A stretch of DNA of 64,000 nucleotides, taken from positions 124,001 through 188,000 of the forward strand of contig NZ_JACJQL010000005.1 in NCBI RefSeq assembly GCF_014696625.1. Direction: 5' to 3'. Positions 1 through 9,525 of this stretch are shown here, in pieces (positions within the stretch are counted from its first letter, which is position 1; the number at the start of each line of letters is the position of its first letter). Source of the DNA: Nostoc parmelioides FACHB-3921. GTDB lineage: Bacteria > Cyanobacteriota > Cyanobacteriia > Cyanobacteriales > Nostocaceae. The notes beneath the pieces were generated by a model. That model was not told the origin of the DNA. It did no database searches and saw only the letters and a program-made list of their open reading frames with translations. A program made the position numbers and the translations under genes.

Positions 1-39
1 ATTGATTTTGAATTTTGAATTCCCCTTAGGGATTGACTA

Positions 40-2508
40 ATGAGCAATGACCAACCAGATTGGATAAGACTGCATAAAGCCTTAGCTGTGGAAGCAGAAC
101 ACGGCTTTACAGACTTGCTAGGTAAGCAATACCGCTTTAGTGAATTTCTCAGCTTGACTTTTGGGAAATTCCCGACGGTTTTACCTGCAATTGAACGTCG
201 TCGTTGGCAAGAACTGGCAGAGAAGTTTGCTAACTATCCTGATTTGGTACAGAAAGAAAGACAACATCTCATAGCTGAAACTCGTAGGTATCTTTACCAA
301 CTGCAAAAAGAGCAAGAAGAACCTAAGGAGGTGCAAACAACCAGTTATAAATCAAAAATTCCTAATGCTACCCCGGTTGTAGCGGAGGTGAGTCGGAGGT
401 TAGCTCCGAAAATTGACCAGAAACTCAGCGATTTACCAGAAATAGGGATTCGCAAAGCAGATAAATTAGCGGCTTTGCGTTTGTATACAGTGCGCGACTT
501 GCTTTTTTACTATCCCCGTGACCATATTGACTATGCGCGTCAGGTAAATATCCGCGAGTTGGAAGCGGGTGAGACGGTGACCATAGTAGCCACGGTGAAA
601 AAGTGTAATTGTTTTACTAGTCCCAAGAATCAAAAATTATCGATTTTAGAGTTAATACTTAAAGATAATACAGGTCAAATTAAAGTTAGTCGCTTTTCTG
701 CGGGTGCGCGCTTTACCAGTCGCGCTTGGCAGGAAAGTTTAAAACGCCGTTATCCTGTGGGTAGTGTGTTGGCGGCTTGTGGGTTAGTTAAAGGGACTAA
801 ATACGGCTTGACGCTCGATAATCCCGAATTGGAGGTTTTAGCGAACCCTGGAGACACTATCGAATCTTTGACAATGGGGCGGGTAGTGCCGATTTACAGC
901 CTCACCGAGGGAGTAATGGCTAGCATGGTGAGACAGGCGGTACTGGCGGCTTTACCTGCGGCGGTGCATTTGAAAGACCCATTACCTAAAGGTTTGCGGG
1001 AAAAGTATGGTTTGATGGAATTGAAGGATGCGATCGCTAACATCCATTTTCCAGATGAAAGTGCTACCTTGCAAGTTGCCCGTCGTCGCCTCGTTTTCGA
1101 TGAATTTTTCTATCTGCAACTCGGTTTATTGCAACGTCAGCAGCAAGCGAAAGCGATTCAAACTAGTGCAATTCTGGCTCCGAAAGGTCAATTAATCGAA
1201 AACTTCTATGAAATACTACCATTTCAACTCACCGGCGCACAGCAACGAGTCCTGAACGACATCCTTAACGACTTGCAAAAATCCACACCGATGAATCGTC
1301 TGGTACAGGGTGATGTGGGTTCTGGTAAAACTGTGGTGGCAGTGGTAGCAATTTTAGCCGCAATTCAATCTGGCTACCAAGCCGCGTTAATGGCTCCTAC
1401 AGAAGTATTAGCAGAGCAGCATTACCGTAAGTTAGTTAGCTGGTTTAACTTGCTGCATTTACCTGTGGAATTACTCACAGGCTCAACCAAAACAGTTAAA
1501 AGAAGACAGATACATTCCCAGTTAGAAACAGGTGAACTACCCTTGTTGGTGGGAACTCACGCCTTAATTCAAGACCCGGTAAACTTCCAACGCTTGGGTT
1601 TAGTTGTTATTGATGAACAGCACCGCTTTGGGGTGAAACAACGGGCGTTATTGCAGCAAAAAGGCGAACAACCCCATGTATTAACTATGACGGCTACACC
1701 AATCCCCCGGACATTGGCGTTAACCATACACGGGGATATGAACGTCAGTCAAATTGATGAGTTACCACCAGGACGACAAAAAATTCAGACTACCATGTTA
1801 AGTGGTCAGCAACGCCCCCAGGCTTACGACCTCATCCGCCGAGAAATTGCCCAAGGTAGACAAACTTATGTAGTCTTGCCATTGGTAGAAGAATCAGAGA
1901 AACTAGATTTGCGATCGGCTGTAGAAGAACACCAAAAGTTACAAGAGAGCGTTTTTCCAGATTTTCAAGTCGGCTTGCTGCATGGTCGCATGAGTTCGGC
2001 GGAAAAAGACGAAGCTATTACCAAATTCCGGGATAATGAAACGCAGATTCTTGTATCTACAACCGTTGTTGAAGTTGGTGTAGATGTACCTAATGCAACA
2101 GTAATGCTCATTGAAAATGCGGAAAGATTTGGCTTGTCGCAACTGCACCAATTACGGGGGCGTGTGGGTCGAGGTGCAGCCCAATCCTACTGTTTATTAA
2201 TGAGCAGTTCTAGAAGTCCCGATGCTCAACAAAGATTGAAAGTATTAGAACAGTCTCAAGACGGCTTTTTTATCTCTGAAATGGATATGCGTTTTCGCGG
2301 CCCTGGTGAAGTGTTAGGCACAAGGCAATCTGGTGTGCCTGATTTTACCTTAGCTAGTTTAGTAGAAGATGAAGAAGTTTTATTATTAGCAAGGCAAGCC
2401 GCCGAGAAAGTAATAGAAATAGATGTGAGTTTAGAGCGCTGGCCTTTGATGAAAGCAGAGTTGAAATATCGCTATGAACGCTTGATGGGTGGAGCAATTT
2501 TAACCTGA
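40..2508 (+). CDS. recG: ATP-dependent DNA helicase RecG
   Basis: Superfamily 2 helicase that reverses stalled replication forks and moves branched DNA intermediates during recombination and repair. The 822-residue protein has a wedge/OB region (about 130-350), Walker A GDVGSGKT (424-431), the DEQH box (525-528), a TATPIPRT motif and a helicase C domain ending in the RecG-typical GRVGRG and LGTRQSG segments. It is about 130 residues longer than the E. coli enzyme because of an N-terminal extension, which I recall as common in cyanobacteria. The ATG at 40 lies at the window edge, so its promoter is not visible. It appears monocistronic. Identification is secure. Confidence 0.97.
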   Translation: MSNDQPDWIRLHKALAVEAEHGFTDLLGKQYRFSEFLSLTFGKFPTVLPAIERRRWQELAEKFANYPDLVQKERQHLIAETRRYLYQLQKEQEEPKEVQTTSYKSKIPNATPVVAEVSRRLAPKIDQKLSDLPEIGIRKADKLAALRLYTVRDLLFYYPRDHIDYARQVNIRELEAGETVTIVATVKKCNCFTSPKNQKLSILELILKDNTGQIKVSRFSAGARFTSRAWQESLKRRYPVGSVLAACGLVKGTKYGLTLDNPELEVLANPGDTIESLTMGRVVPIYSLTEGVMASMVRQAVLAALPAAVHLKDPLPKGLREKYGLMELKDAIANIHFPDESATLQVARRRLVFDEFFYLQLGLLQRQQQAKAIQTSAILAPKGQLIENFYEILPFQLTGAQQRVLNDILNDLQKSTPMNRLVQGDVGSGKTVVAVVAILAAIQSGYQAALMAPTEVLAEQHYRKLVSWFNLLHLPVELLTGSTKTVKRRQIHSQLETGELPLLVGTHALIQDPVNFQRLGLVVIDEQHRFGVKQRALLQQKGEQPHVLTMTATPIPRTLALTIHGDMNVSQIDELPPGRQKIQTTMLSGQQRPQAYDLIRREIAQGRQTYVVLPLVEESEKLDLRSAVEEHQKLQESVFPDFQVGLLHGRMSSAEKDEAITKFRDNETQILVSTTVVEVGVDVPNATVMLIENAERFGLSQLHQLRGRVGRGAAQSYCLLMSSSRSPDAQQRLKVLEQSQDGFFISEMDMRFRGPGEVLGTRQSGVPDFTLASLVEDEEVLLLARQAAEKVIEIDVSLERWPLMKAELKYRYERLMGGAILT

Positions 2509-2642
2509 TAAACTCAGCGCTCACAATAGTGATTGATCCTTACTAATTACCAATTACGAACCCCCACAGATATAGCTGTAGCCAGATAGATTAGGACATC
2601 AAGCTAAGAGCAAATGCTGACAAGACAAGGCTTTCAAGTCTG

Positions 2643-2684
2643 TCAACCGTCAACCGTCAACCGTCAACCGTCAACCGTCAACCG
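2643..2684. repeat. Heptamer tandem array (TCAACCG x6)
   Basis: Six perfect copies of TCAACCG in the recG / membrane-protein convergent gap, ending 9 bp before the stop codon of the minus-strand gene. Such short tandemly repeated heptamers are known from heterocyst-forming cyanobacteria. Function unknown. Confidence 0.95.
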
Positions 2685-2693
2685 CTATATTAT

Positions 2694-3215
2694 TCACTCT
2701 TCATCATTATTTCGATTATTCCCCCACAATAAGAAACTGAAATTTCTCCCAGAACGACGGTAACGTTTAACAGGTCTTCTTGTTTGTCGCTTGGTGATTC
2801 TGTCGCTCGTCTCTTCACTCTCAACTTCTTGTGAAGCATTAACAGGTAATTGAGTTTTAGTTTCTTCTTTGCTTCTCCACCAAGCAATAATCCAGCCTCC
2901 CCCAACGGCACCTATTCCACCCAGTAAAATACTCATGGGTGCGGGATATCCCAATAATCCAAACCCTAGCAAGAAAAATAACCAGTATTTTAATCCAGCA
3001 TCAATACCATCAGAAGAAGCGACAACAGGCGCTTGAGGGCTACTTTTAGTAGAGTTTGTAAACCAGCCTAAGGCGAAACCACCAATAATTCCTAGAAAAA
3101 TGCTTAAAGATGGTGGCGAACCTGTTGTGATTAAAATAAATATTAAAAATGCCCCAAATATTAACTGCGACAGGAATTCGGGAGTGAAATTGAATAGGTT
3201 GTTATTGTTAGCCAT
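2694..3215 (-). CDS. Conserved membrane protein of unknown function
   Basis: A 173-residue protein I do not recognise. It has about four short hydrophobic segments in pairs (roughly residues 13-50 and 75-112), rich in Gly and Leu, resembling glycine-zipper or small pore-like membrane proteins. A hydrophilic, Arg-rich tail (about 135-173) should be cytoplasmic and ends in an acidic NNDEE. ATG start at 3215. It is convergent with recG and stands alone. Function cannot be assigned; expression as a real protein is likely given its clean membrane topology. Confidence 0.7.
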   Translation of the reverse strand: MANNNNLFNFTPEFLSQLIFGAFLIFILITTGSPPSLSIFLGIIGGFALGWFTNSTKSSPQAPVVASSDGIDAGLKYWLFFLLGFGLLGYPAPMSILLGGIGAVGGGWIIAWWRSKEETKTQLPVNASQEVESEETSDRITKRQTRRPVKRYRRSGRNFSFLLWGNNRNNDEE

Positions 3216-3317
3216 AAATGAACTAGGGGGATAGGGGTTTAGGGGTGTGGGGGTGTAGGGGTAACGTTTTTAACCCTACACTTGTTTCCCTGTAAATAAG
3301 CTTTCGGTAAATTACCA

Positions 3318-3410
3318 ATTACCCTCCGGGTGACGCTCCTTACGTCGCTACCGCTACGCTAACGCCAGTCCCCTACGGCGGGAAACCCGCCTACAGGGCT
3401 GGACTCACCA
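3318..3410. repeat. Dispersed intergenic repeat, copy 1 (family 4)
   Basis: A GC-rich block (contains TGACGCTCCTTACGTCGCTA and CTACGCTAACGCCA, ends GGACTCACC) that recurs in diverged form at 36762-36876. It overlaps the 3' end of the neighbouring minus-strand kinase-fusion gene, and the stop codon of that gene lies inside it. Inner complementary arms (GCGGG / CCCGC) suggest it folds as RNA. Confidence 0.8.
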
Positions 3411-4937
3411 ATTACCAATTACCTGTGGTGGTTGAGTTGTGTCCCAAGTTTGCACGTAGGGTTTTTCTTGGTCGGTAAAGGGTTCAGTTTGTTGGAGTTG
3501 GGAAGATAACAAATCAACTGTAGCATCGGCAATATCGCCTGTACGCTTTATTAGGCGTTCTTGTATAACTTCTATGGGTGCTGTGCAATGAATAATCTGT
3601 AGGGGGAGGTGATGTTTTTCGGCTTGAGCGATCGCCTCTGCTCGTAAATTTTGTTTATCATATTTAGCATCCAAAATTACTGTGTAACCTTGATTAGCTA
3701 GTATAATCCCCAAGTTTAATAACCTTGCATAGGTTTTCTGGGTCATTTCTGGTGTATATAAATCATCACCGCCACGTTCCCACAGAGAAATTCCCCCCAA
3801 GTGTTTGCGGACTGCATCTGAGCGAATATGAATTGCATCTAGTTGACGGGCTAAATATTTTGCAGTCGTACTCTTCCCAGAACCAGATAACCCGGACATT
3901 AAAATGAGTTTTCCTTGTTTGGGTTTGGTGTATTCCCACGCCAGTTTGTAATATGTAGATGCTGTTTTCGTCGCTTCTTCCTTCACCGTCGCGGGGACAC
4001 TGGGGTCATCTAACAGAAATGAAGTTACTTTAGCTCGCACATAGGATTGACGATTTAAGTATATGGGTAGTACTTCTAAGCCTTCCCAGTCGCCAGTCTG
4101 CTCTAGATATGTATTCAGATATGCGTTACTCAAGTCTGGGCGTTGCTGTGCATCCAAATCCATTACAGCATAGGCAACATCGAACATCACATCAACAAAG
4201 CGGAAAGGCTCGTTAAATTCAATGCAATCAAACAGGAGAATTTTATCTTGCCATAGACAAATATTTCTCAGGTGTAAGTCTCCATGACATTCCCGAATAT
4301 AGTTATTTTGGATTCGGCGCTGGAATAATTCTTGTTTTTCTGCGAAAAAACGCTCGGTGTAGGCTTTAGTTTCGTCAAATTGCAACTGTGTTTGGGGGCC
4401 ACCGATATATTTCTCAGTTTGCTGATAATTCTCATCAAATGCAGCCTGCACTTGAGGAACTTCCCCAAAACTACGAATATAATCATTCGTTTCAGTTTTA
4501 GCATGGTATTGAGCTACAACCTTTCCTAATTCTTCGAGGTGTGACTCAGTTAGCTTACCTTGGGCAAAAAGTTCGCTGAATAAACCCTCCTGGGGAAACT
4601 GGCGCATTTTCAGCACATACTCGACAGCCTCACCGGTTCCCCCTAGAGTATATTGCTCACCTACCAAACTGATTGGTAACACTTCTAAATATAATTCAGA
4701 TGCTCCTCGTTGATTCAGACGCAGTTCTTCCTGACAAAAATGTTGTCGCTTTTCTAAAGTGGAGAAATCCAAAAAACCAAAATTTACTGGCTTTTTAAGT
4801 TTATAGGCGTACTCTCCTGTGAGTAATACAGAAGAAACGTGAGTCTGAATTAGTTGAATGGGTTCTGTTACTTCATGAGGATAAAATCCTGGTTGTAACA
4901 TCTGCTGAATTAACGGTGGGAGAGTCGTTTCTGTCAT
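3405..4937 (-). CDS. Aminoglycoside phosphotransferase-like / P-loop kinase fusion
   Basis: A 510-residue two-domain protein. Residues about 1-330 are an aminoglycoside-phosphotransferase (APH) fold with the catalytic loop HGDLHLRN (218-225) and metal-binding Asp237 in LLFDCIEF. Residues about 343-505 are an AAA_33/gluconate-kinase-like P-loop domain with GLSGSGKS (349-356) and an RSD motif after the second strand. This fusion is known in many bacteria, but the substrate is unknown; antibiotic resistance is not implied. The extreme C-terminus (VIGNW) is encoded by two GGTAATT heptamers, and the TGA lies in a dispersed repeat, so the original end may have been replaced. Confidence 0.85.
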   Translation of the reverse strand: MTETTLPPLIQQMLQPGFYPHEVTEPIQLIQTHVSSVLLTGEYAYKLKKPVNFGFLDFSTLEKRQHFCQEELRLNQRGASELYLEVLPISLVGEQYTLGGTGEAVEYVLKMRQFPQEGLFSELFAQGKLTESHLEELGKVVAQYHAKTETNDYIRSFGEVPQVQAAFDENYQQTEKYIGGPQTQLQFDETKAYTERFFAEKQELFQRRIQNNYIRECHGDLHLRNICLWQDKILLFDCIEFNEPFRFVDVMFDVAYAVMDLDAQQRPDLSNAYLNTYLEQTGDWEGLEVLPIYLNRQSYVRAKVTSFLLDDPSVPATVKEEATKTASTYYKLAWEYTKPKQGKLILMSGLSGSGKSTTAKYLARQLDAIHIRSDAVRKHLGGISLWERGGDDLYTPEMTQKTYARLLNLGIILANQGYTVILDAKYDKQNLRAEAIAQAEKHHLPLQIIHCTAPIEVIQERLIKRTGDIADATVDLLSSQLQQTEPFTDQEKPYVQTWDTTQPPQVIGNW

Positions 4938-5078
4938 AGAAATTTTAAATTAACCTGAGTTCAGAATAAGTTGAAAGCTTGATTATGGTACTTTTTTTAG
5001 GAGAGTAAAAGCCCCAACGTCGAACTCACAAGCATCTGATGAAGATTTTATTGAAAAAAGTCCACAAAAGGCGATCGC

Positions 5079-5831
5079 TTATTGTAAATGTCTGTGGAAG
5101 AACTGTGTCAGCTCATTCCATGAGTCTTCGGCTGCTAAACGGTTATAGGAAGAACGCTCATGGCAGAAAAAACCATGATCAGCATCAGGATAAACCTTCA
5201 ATGTGTATTCTTTGCTAAGTTCCTGGAACCGCGTCTCAATTTGCTGAACACGCTCAGGTGGAATAAATGGATCGATACCACCGTAAAATAAGTATATGGG
5301 TACTGAGATGTTTTTTATTGCTTCTATCCAATCATCCAGAACCATTCCGTAGAAGGAAGCTACCGCCGCAATTTCGTCTGAAAACTTGCAAGCACTGAGA
5401 AAAGACAGACCACCACCCAAGCAAAACCCAGTCACGCCAATCTTTTCTGAGAATACGTTAGACTGTGACTTTAGATAAGCGATCGCTGCCCTAATATCCT
5501 CCTCTATTGGTTTACCGAAGTCAAGGCGGTACATCATCGCCATCGCTTGCTCAACTTCTTCATATCCAAACTTGTTGTTTGTCAATTCACGATAGTACAA
5601 ATCGGGAGTCAGAACTACGTAGCCTTCCTTAGCAATTCGGGCTGCTACATCTTGAATGTGGGAAGTTAGTCCAAATGCTTCCATTAAAAGAATTACGGCC
5701 GGCTTTTGTCCACGTTCACAAGGCTGATACAAGAACGCAGGCATTTTTCCATCAGGCGTAGAAATTTCCACCTCTGTCTTTTCAATTTGCACTTTATTAC
5801 TCCTGCCTATTTGATTTATTGACATCTTCAC
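5079..5831 (-). CDS. Dienelactone hydrolase family protein
   Basis: A 250-residue alpha/beta hydrolase of the dienelactone hydrolase family (carboxymethylenebutenolidase-like). The expected Cys-Asp-His triad is visible: Cys137 in GFCLGGG, Asp187 in GGIDPF and His219 in DADHGFF. No signal peptide, so cytoplasmic. Real substrates of cyanobacterial members are mostly unknown; a role in chlorocatechol breakdown is not implied. Two Met codons (residues 1 and 3) are possible starts, and the true start could also be slightly inside because residues 1-15 look unconserved. Monocistronic. Confidence 0.9.
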   Translation of the reverse strand: MKMSINQIGRSNKVQIEKTEVEISTPDGKMPAFLYQPCERGQKPAVILLMEAFGLTSHIQDVAARIAKEGYVVLTPDLYYRELTNNKFGYEEVEQAMAMMYRLDFGKPIEEDIRAAIAYLKSQSNVFSEKIGVTGFCLGGGLSFLSACKFSDEIAAVASFYGMVLDDWIEAIKNISVPIYLFYGGIDPFIPPERVQQIETRFQELSKEYTLKVYPDADHGFFCHERSSYNRLAAEDSWNELTQFFHRHLQ

Positions 5832-5930
5832 TTAGGGACTTCCAGATAAAAAAATATCCCAAATGTAGGGTGCGTCAGTGCAAAAAACCTAACTGTAACA
5901 ATAAATTATTCGTACTGACGCACCCTACTG
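5832..5930. repeat. MITE-like element, copy 1 (GTAGGGTGCGTCAGT family)
   Basis: Perfect 15-bp terminal inverted repeats GTAGGGTGCGTCAGT (5865-5879) and ACTGACGCACCCTAC (5914-5928) enclose a 34-bp AT-rich core. Homology with the second copy (9411-9510, opposite orientation) continues into the flank that reads TTAGGGACTTCCAGATA. The element lies upstream of the dienelactone hydrolase gene. Confidence 0.9.
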
Positions 5931-6026
5931 GACTGTCTAGACTAAGCATCAATTTGGAATAATTTATTTTTGAATTTTGAATTGTTAATCTGTCTAAAAA
6001 AATCGAGAAAGGCAAACAACAGAAAA

Positions 6027-6044
6027 CCAGGGTTAAAACCCTGG
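6027..6044 (-). terminator. Probable terminator of rplY
   Basis: Perfect 8-bp inverted repeat CCAGGGTT/AACCCTGG with a 2-nt loop, 57 bp past the rplY stop. Read on the minus strand it is followed by TTTTCTGTTG, a short U-rich tail. Confidence 0.75.
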
Positions 6045-6101
6045 CTTATCAGCAATTATCACAAACTTTAAATGGCAAGTAAGACAAATTTTGCACTTGC
6101 C

Positions 6102-6401
6102 TTAACCTTTGGCAGTAGCAAGGAAGCTGATGTGATATGGTGTACCCTTGGCTGGATGTATCTGAACTTCTTGAAGAACGGTTTTACCAGTCCATTCCAA
6201 TTCAGGAATATTGAGTTCGATTTCGGTTTTTTGAACAGCAGCTGCTTTGAGTAATCTTTCAACTACTTTGGCATCAACTACCAAAGAAATTGATTCTCTA
6301 CCGTTGTGTCCGTACAAGTTAGCGGGGATAAATCCAGCACGGCGCAAAGCTTTAGGCTTGCTACCTTCTGGTCTTTTTTTAGTTTCGACTGTCAGAGCCA
6401 T
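6102..6401 (-). CDS. rplY: 50S ribosomal protein L25
   Basis: A 99-residue protein of the L25/TL5/Ctc family, which binds 5S rRNA in the large ribosomal subunit. It begins [20 protein letters not shown] and contains the family segment [12 protein letters not shown] (about residues 21-32). It is the short form without the C-terminal CTC domain. It sits 89 bp downstream of purA on the same strand, so co-transcription is possible, although three AGTTGTC heptamers (6424-6444) lie in the gap. Two shadow reading frames overlap it and are not genes. Confidence 0.93.
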   Translation of the reverse strand: MALTVETKKRPEGSKPKALRRAGFIPANLYGHNGRESISLVVDAKVVERLLKAAAVQKTEIELNIPELEWTGKTVLQEVQIHPAKGTPYHISFLATAKG

Positions 6402-6423
6402 ATTAGTTTAATTGTCGGTTGTT

Positions 6424-6444
6424 AGTTGTCAGTTGTCAGTTGTC
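6424..6444. repeat. Heptamer array (AGTTGTC x3)
   Basis: Three perfect AGTTGTC copies in the purA-rplY gap, same class as the other heptamer arrays here. Confidence 0.85.
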
Positions 6445-6490
6445 ACAAAACTCTGGACTCTGGACTTTTGACTTATGTACTTACTACTGA

Positions 6491-7843
<1,353 letters not shown>

Positions 7844-8056
7844 TTATTGAGGTAAAGTTTCCACAAAGAACCATTATCAACATAATCTGCGACAAATGTC
7901 AATAGTTTTTAGTGATTTTTTCTGCTGCACTAGGTCACAATAATTGGAAAGCTTACCCGAATTACGACAAATCACAGACCAAGTCTGCTATTTAGGCTGA
8001 GTTTATCGCGTAGATCGCCGATTTTGAAGAGAAGAGAGCGATCGCTTACTTATAGA

Positions 8057-8171
8057 TTAGGACTTACCCATGAAAACGAAAGATCAATGGTTTGGAAGAG
8101 GGTATAGGGATATAAATATTTGAAACCCTTACACCCGGTCTCAACAGAAAATCTGGATGCGTGAATCCTAA
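8057..8171. repeat. MITE-like element, copy 1 (TTAGGACTTAC family)
   Basis: About 115 bp bounded by imperfect terminal inverted repeats TAGGACTTAC and GTGAATCCTA. The reverse complement (CTGTTGAGACCGGGTGTAAG ... TTTCGTTTTCATGGGTAAG) matches elements at 37010-37118 and 51374-51475. It occupies much of the 408-bp gap between the purA start and the 3' end of the HCP gene. Confidence 0.85.
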
Positions 8172-8193
8172 TTTGATATAAATTTGATAGTCA

Positions 8194-8232
8194 GGAAAGT
8201 AGGAATGACAAATTTAATTTTCCCTACTTTCC
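8194..8232 (-). terminator. Hairpin downstream of the HCP gene
   Basis: Ten-bp perfect inverted repeat GGAAAGTAGG (8194-8203) / CCTACTTTCC (8223-8232) with a 19-nt loop, starting 11 bp after the HCP stop. There is no strong U-run, so it may stabilise the 3' end rather than terminate transcription. Confidence 0.5.
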
Positions 8233-8242
8233 AGCCACTCAA

Positions 8243-8773
8243 TTAAAGACTTGATGTTTTCCCTGTTTGTGCTTGTGTTTCAATTGGTTTCACGTCTGTA
8301 TGTCCCATCTCCCCGGCAATAGTCCGGAATATAGACATTTGTGCTTCAAAATCTAAGTCTTCAACCTGCGACAGTAAATCATTTATCGCTTCTGTGGGCT
8401 GATAATTATCTGGCATTCCCACCACTGTATCACCCATAGCTACAGCCCAAACATACCAAATTAATAATTGATTATTTTCTTTTAATGCTCCATAAGCGCG
8501 AGAATATTCTGTATCTTCACGATTAACTATTTGCCGCATAATATTAAGTTGCTCTTCATCTGATAATTGGAAATAGTTACCTAATAAAAGAGGAGCTAAT
8601 TCTGGTTCGGCGGCTGCGGGTGCGGCGGGAGTGATAGAATCACCCATCTTTTTATAAACATAGTAAAACCAAGCTAACTTAGCATCGGTGTCTAATTTAT
8701 TAAAAGCTTCTACTAAACTACGGGTTTCATTACTAAGAGCTTGAGAAACATTTTTTTCGTAACTAGCAGTCAT
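8243..8773 (-). CDS. Helical carotenoid protein (OCP N-terminal domain homologue)
   Basis: A 176-residue stand-alone homologue of the all-helical N-terminal carotenoid-binding domain of orange carotenoid protein. HCPs bind a ketocarotenoid and quench singlet oxygen or, in one clade, excited phycobilisomes. The family signature is seen in LAWFYYVYKKMG (Trp35) and LLIWYVWAVAMG (Trp106), positions that line the carotenoid tunnel in OCP. There is no C-terminal NTF2 domain, so it is not a photoswitch by itself. The Ala/Pro-rich stretch (49-60) and the tail after 158 are variable. crtW, which would supply ketocarotenoids, lies 4 kb away. The HCP clade cannot be assigned here. Confidence 0.93.
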   Translation of the reverse strand: MTASYEKNVSQALSNETRSLVEAFNKLDTDAKLAWFYYVYKKMGDSITPAAPAAAEPELAPLLLGNYFQLSDEEQLNIMRQIVNREDTEYSRAYGALKENNQLLIWYVWAVAMGDTVVGMPDNYQPTEAINDLLSQVEDLDFEAQMSIFRTIAGEMGHTDVKPIETQAQTGKTSSL

Positions 8774-8864
8774 AACTTATATTTCCAAGTAATTTTTAAG
8801 TTCTCCAAGTAATAATTAGCAACATTCTGTTTGTTTTATCTACTTTCCAGAGAGATAATTATAT

Positions 8865-8910
8865 TTGCTACCTCTAAGTATTTATATCTATCTTTTAATA
8901 GAGGTAATAA
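8865..8910. promoter_or_regulatory. Inverted repeat between divergent HCP and acidic-protein genes
   Basis: Arms TACCTCTA (8869-8876) and TAGAGGTA (8899-8906) extend to 12 bp with two mismatches, 22-nt spacer. A direct repeat CCAAGTAAT also occurs nearer the HCP start. Either could be an operator; no regulator is identified. Confidence 0.35.
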
Positions 8911-8992
8911 TCTTTCTAGAGGGAGCTAAGAACTAGCCCATCACTTTGTTACTATCGCTACAACGATTTAAAAACAATTGAAGGTATTAGCG

Positions 8993-9367
8993 ATGTCTGA
9001 AGAAATCAAACCTAATCTTATTGAAGCTCCTACCCACGATGCACAATTAGCTGCTGAAAATATAGCTAGTGGAGAAGAAAAAGCACCGAAAGTTGACTTT
9101 GATGCTGACTACGCAGCTGCACAAGAATTTAGTATTAGTGATGTTGATCGTACTGGTGAAGGCGATGCGGCGGCTGAAGCGGCTACTGCACCTCAACAAG
9201 AAATCTCTGCACCTGAAGAAACCAGAACCGAAGCTCAATCAACTGGTAATCCTGATGATTATGTAGAGTTAGCAAAAGAAATAGGTGCATCTAGAGAAGA
9301 TGCAGTCACTAACGTTAGTGATGATTTAGTAAAACAAGCTTTAGAAAAAGGTCAAGCTAAGAAATAG
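8993..9367 (+). CDS. Small acidic, probably disordered protein
   Basis: A 124-residue protein from ATG 8993; AAGGT about 8 nt upstream is a good ribosome-binding site, so the longer TTG start at 8978 is not needed. Composition is rich in Glu, Asp and Ala with few hydrophobic residues (low-complexity centre about 30-85), suggesting disorder. The C-terminal 40 residues (DDYVELAKEIGASREDAVTNV) look more ordered and helical. No signal peptide or known domain is recognised. It is divergent from the HCP gene with a 219-bp shared intergenic region, so shared stress or light control is possible but unproven. Confidence 0.7.
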   Translation: MSEEIKPNLIEAPTHDAQLAAENIASGEEKAPKVDFDADYAAAQEFSISDVDRTGEGDAAAEAATAPQQEISAPEETRTEAQSTGNPDDYVELAKEIGASREDAVTNVSDDLVKQALEKGQAKK

Positions 9368-9410
9368 TCATTGTGGTGCTGTTAAAATCCCTATTCCCGT
9401 TTGAAATTTA

Positions 9411-9510
9411 GTAGGGTGCGTCAGTGCCATAGAACCTAACTATACTCGGAAATTATTAATACTGACGCACCCTACATTTTGGATATTTTATTATCTGTAA
9501 GTCCCTAATA
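9411..9510. repeat. MITE-like element, copy 2 (GTAGGGTGCGTCAGT family)
   Basis: The same perfect terminal inverted repeats as copy 1, at 9411-9425 and 9461-9475, with a 35-bp core. The right flank (ATTTTGGATATTTTATTATCTG ... GTCCCTAAT in part) is the reverse complement of the left flank of copy 1, so the two copies are inverted relative to each other and the mobile unit is larger than the inverted repeats. Confidence 0.9.
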
Positions 9511-9525
9511 ATTAAAATTAAGCAA

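Noticed and set aside
2643..2684. CRISPR array
   Set aside because: Units are 7 bp with no spacers; this is a tandem heptamer repeat.
2690..2911. 73-residue minus-strand frame beginning MPLGEAGLLLGG
   Set aside because: Lies inside the 173-residue membrane protein gene in another frame.
3405..4937. Antibiotic resistance gene
   Set aside because: The APH-like fold is fused to a kinase as in many non-resistance proteins; no evidence for aminoglycoside as substrate.
6068..6262. Reading frames on both strands inside rplY
   Set aside because: They overlap the complete L25 gene in other frames and have no features of their own.
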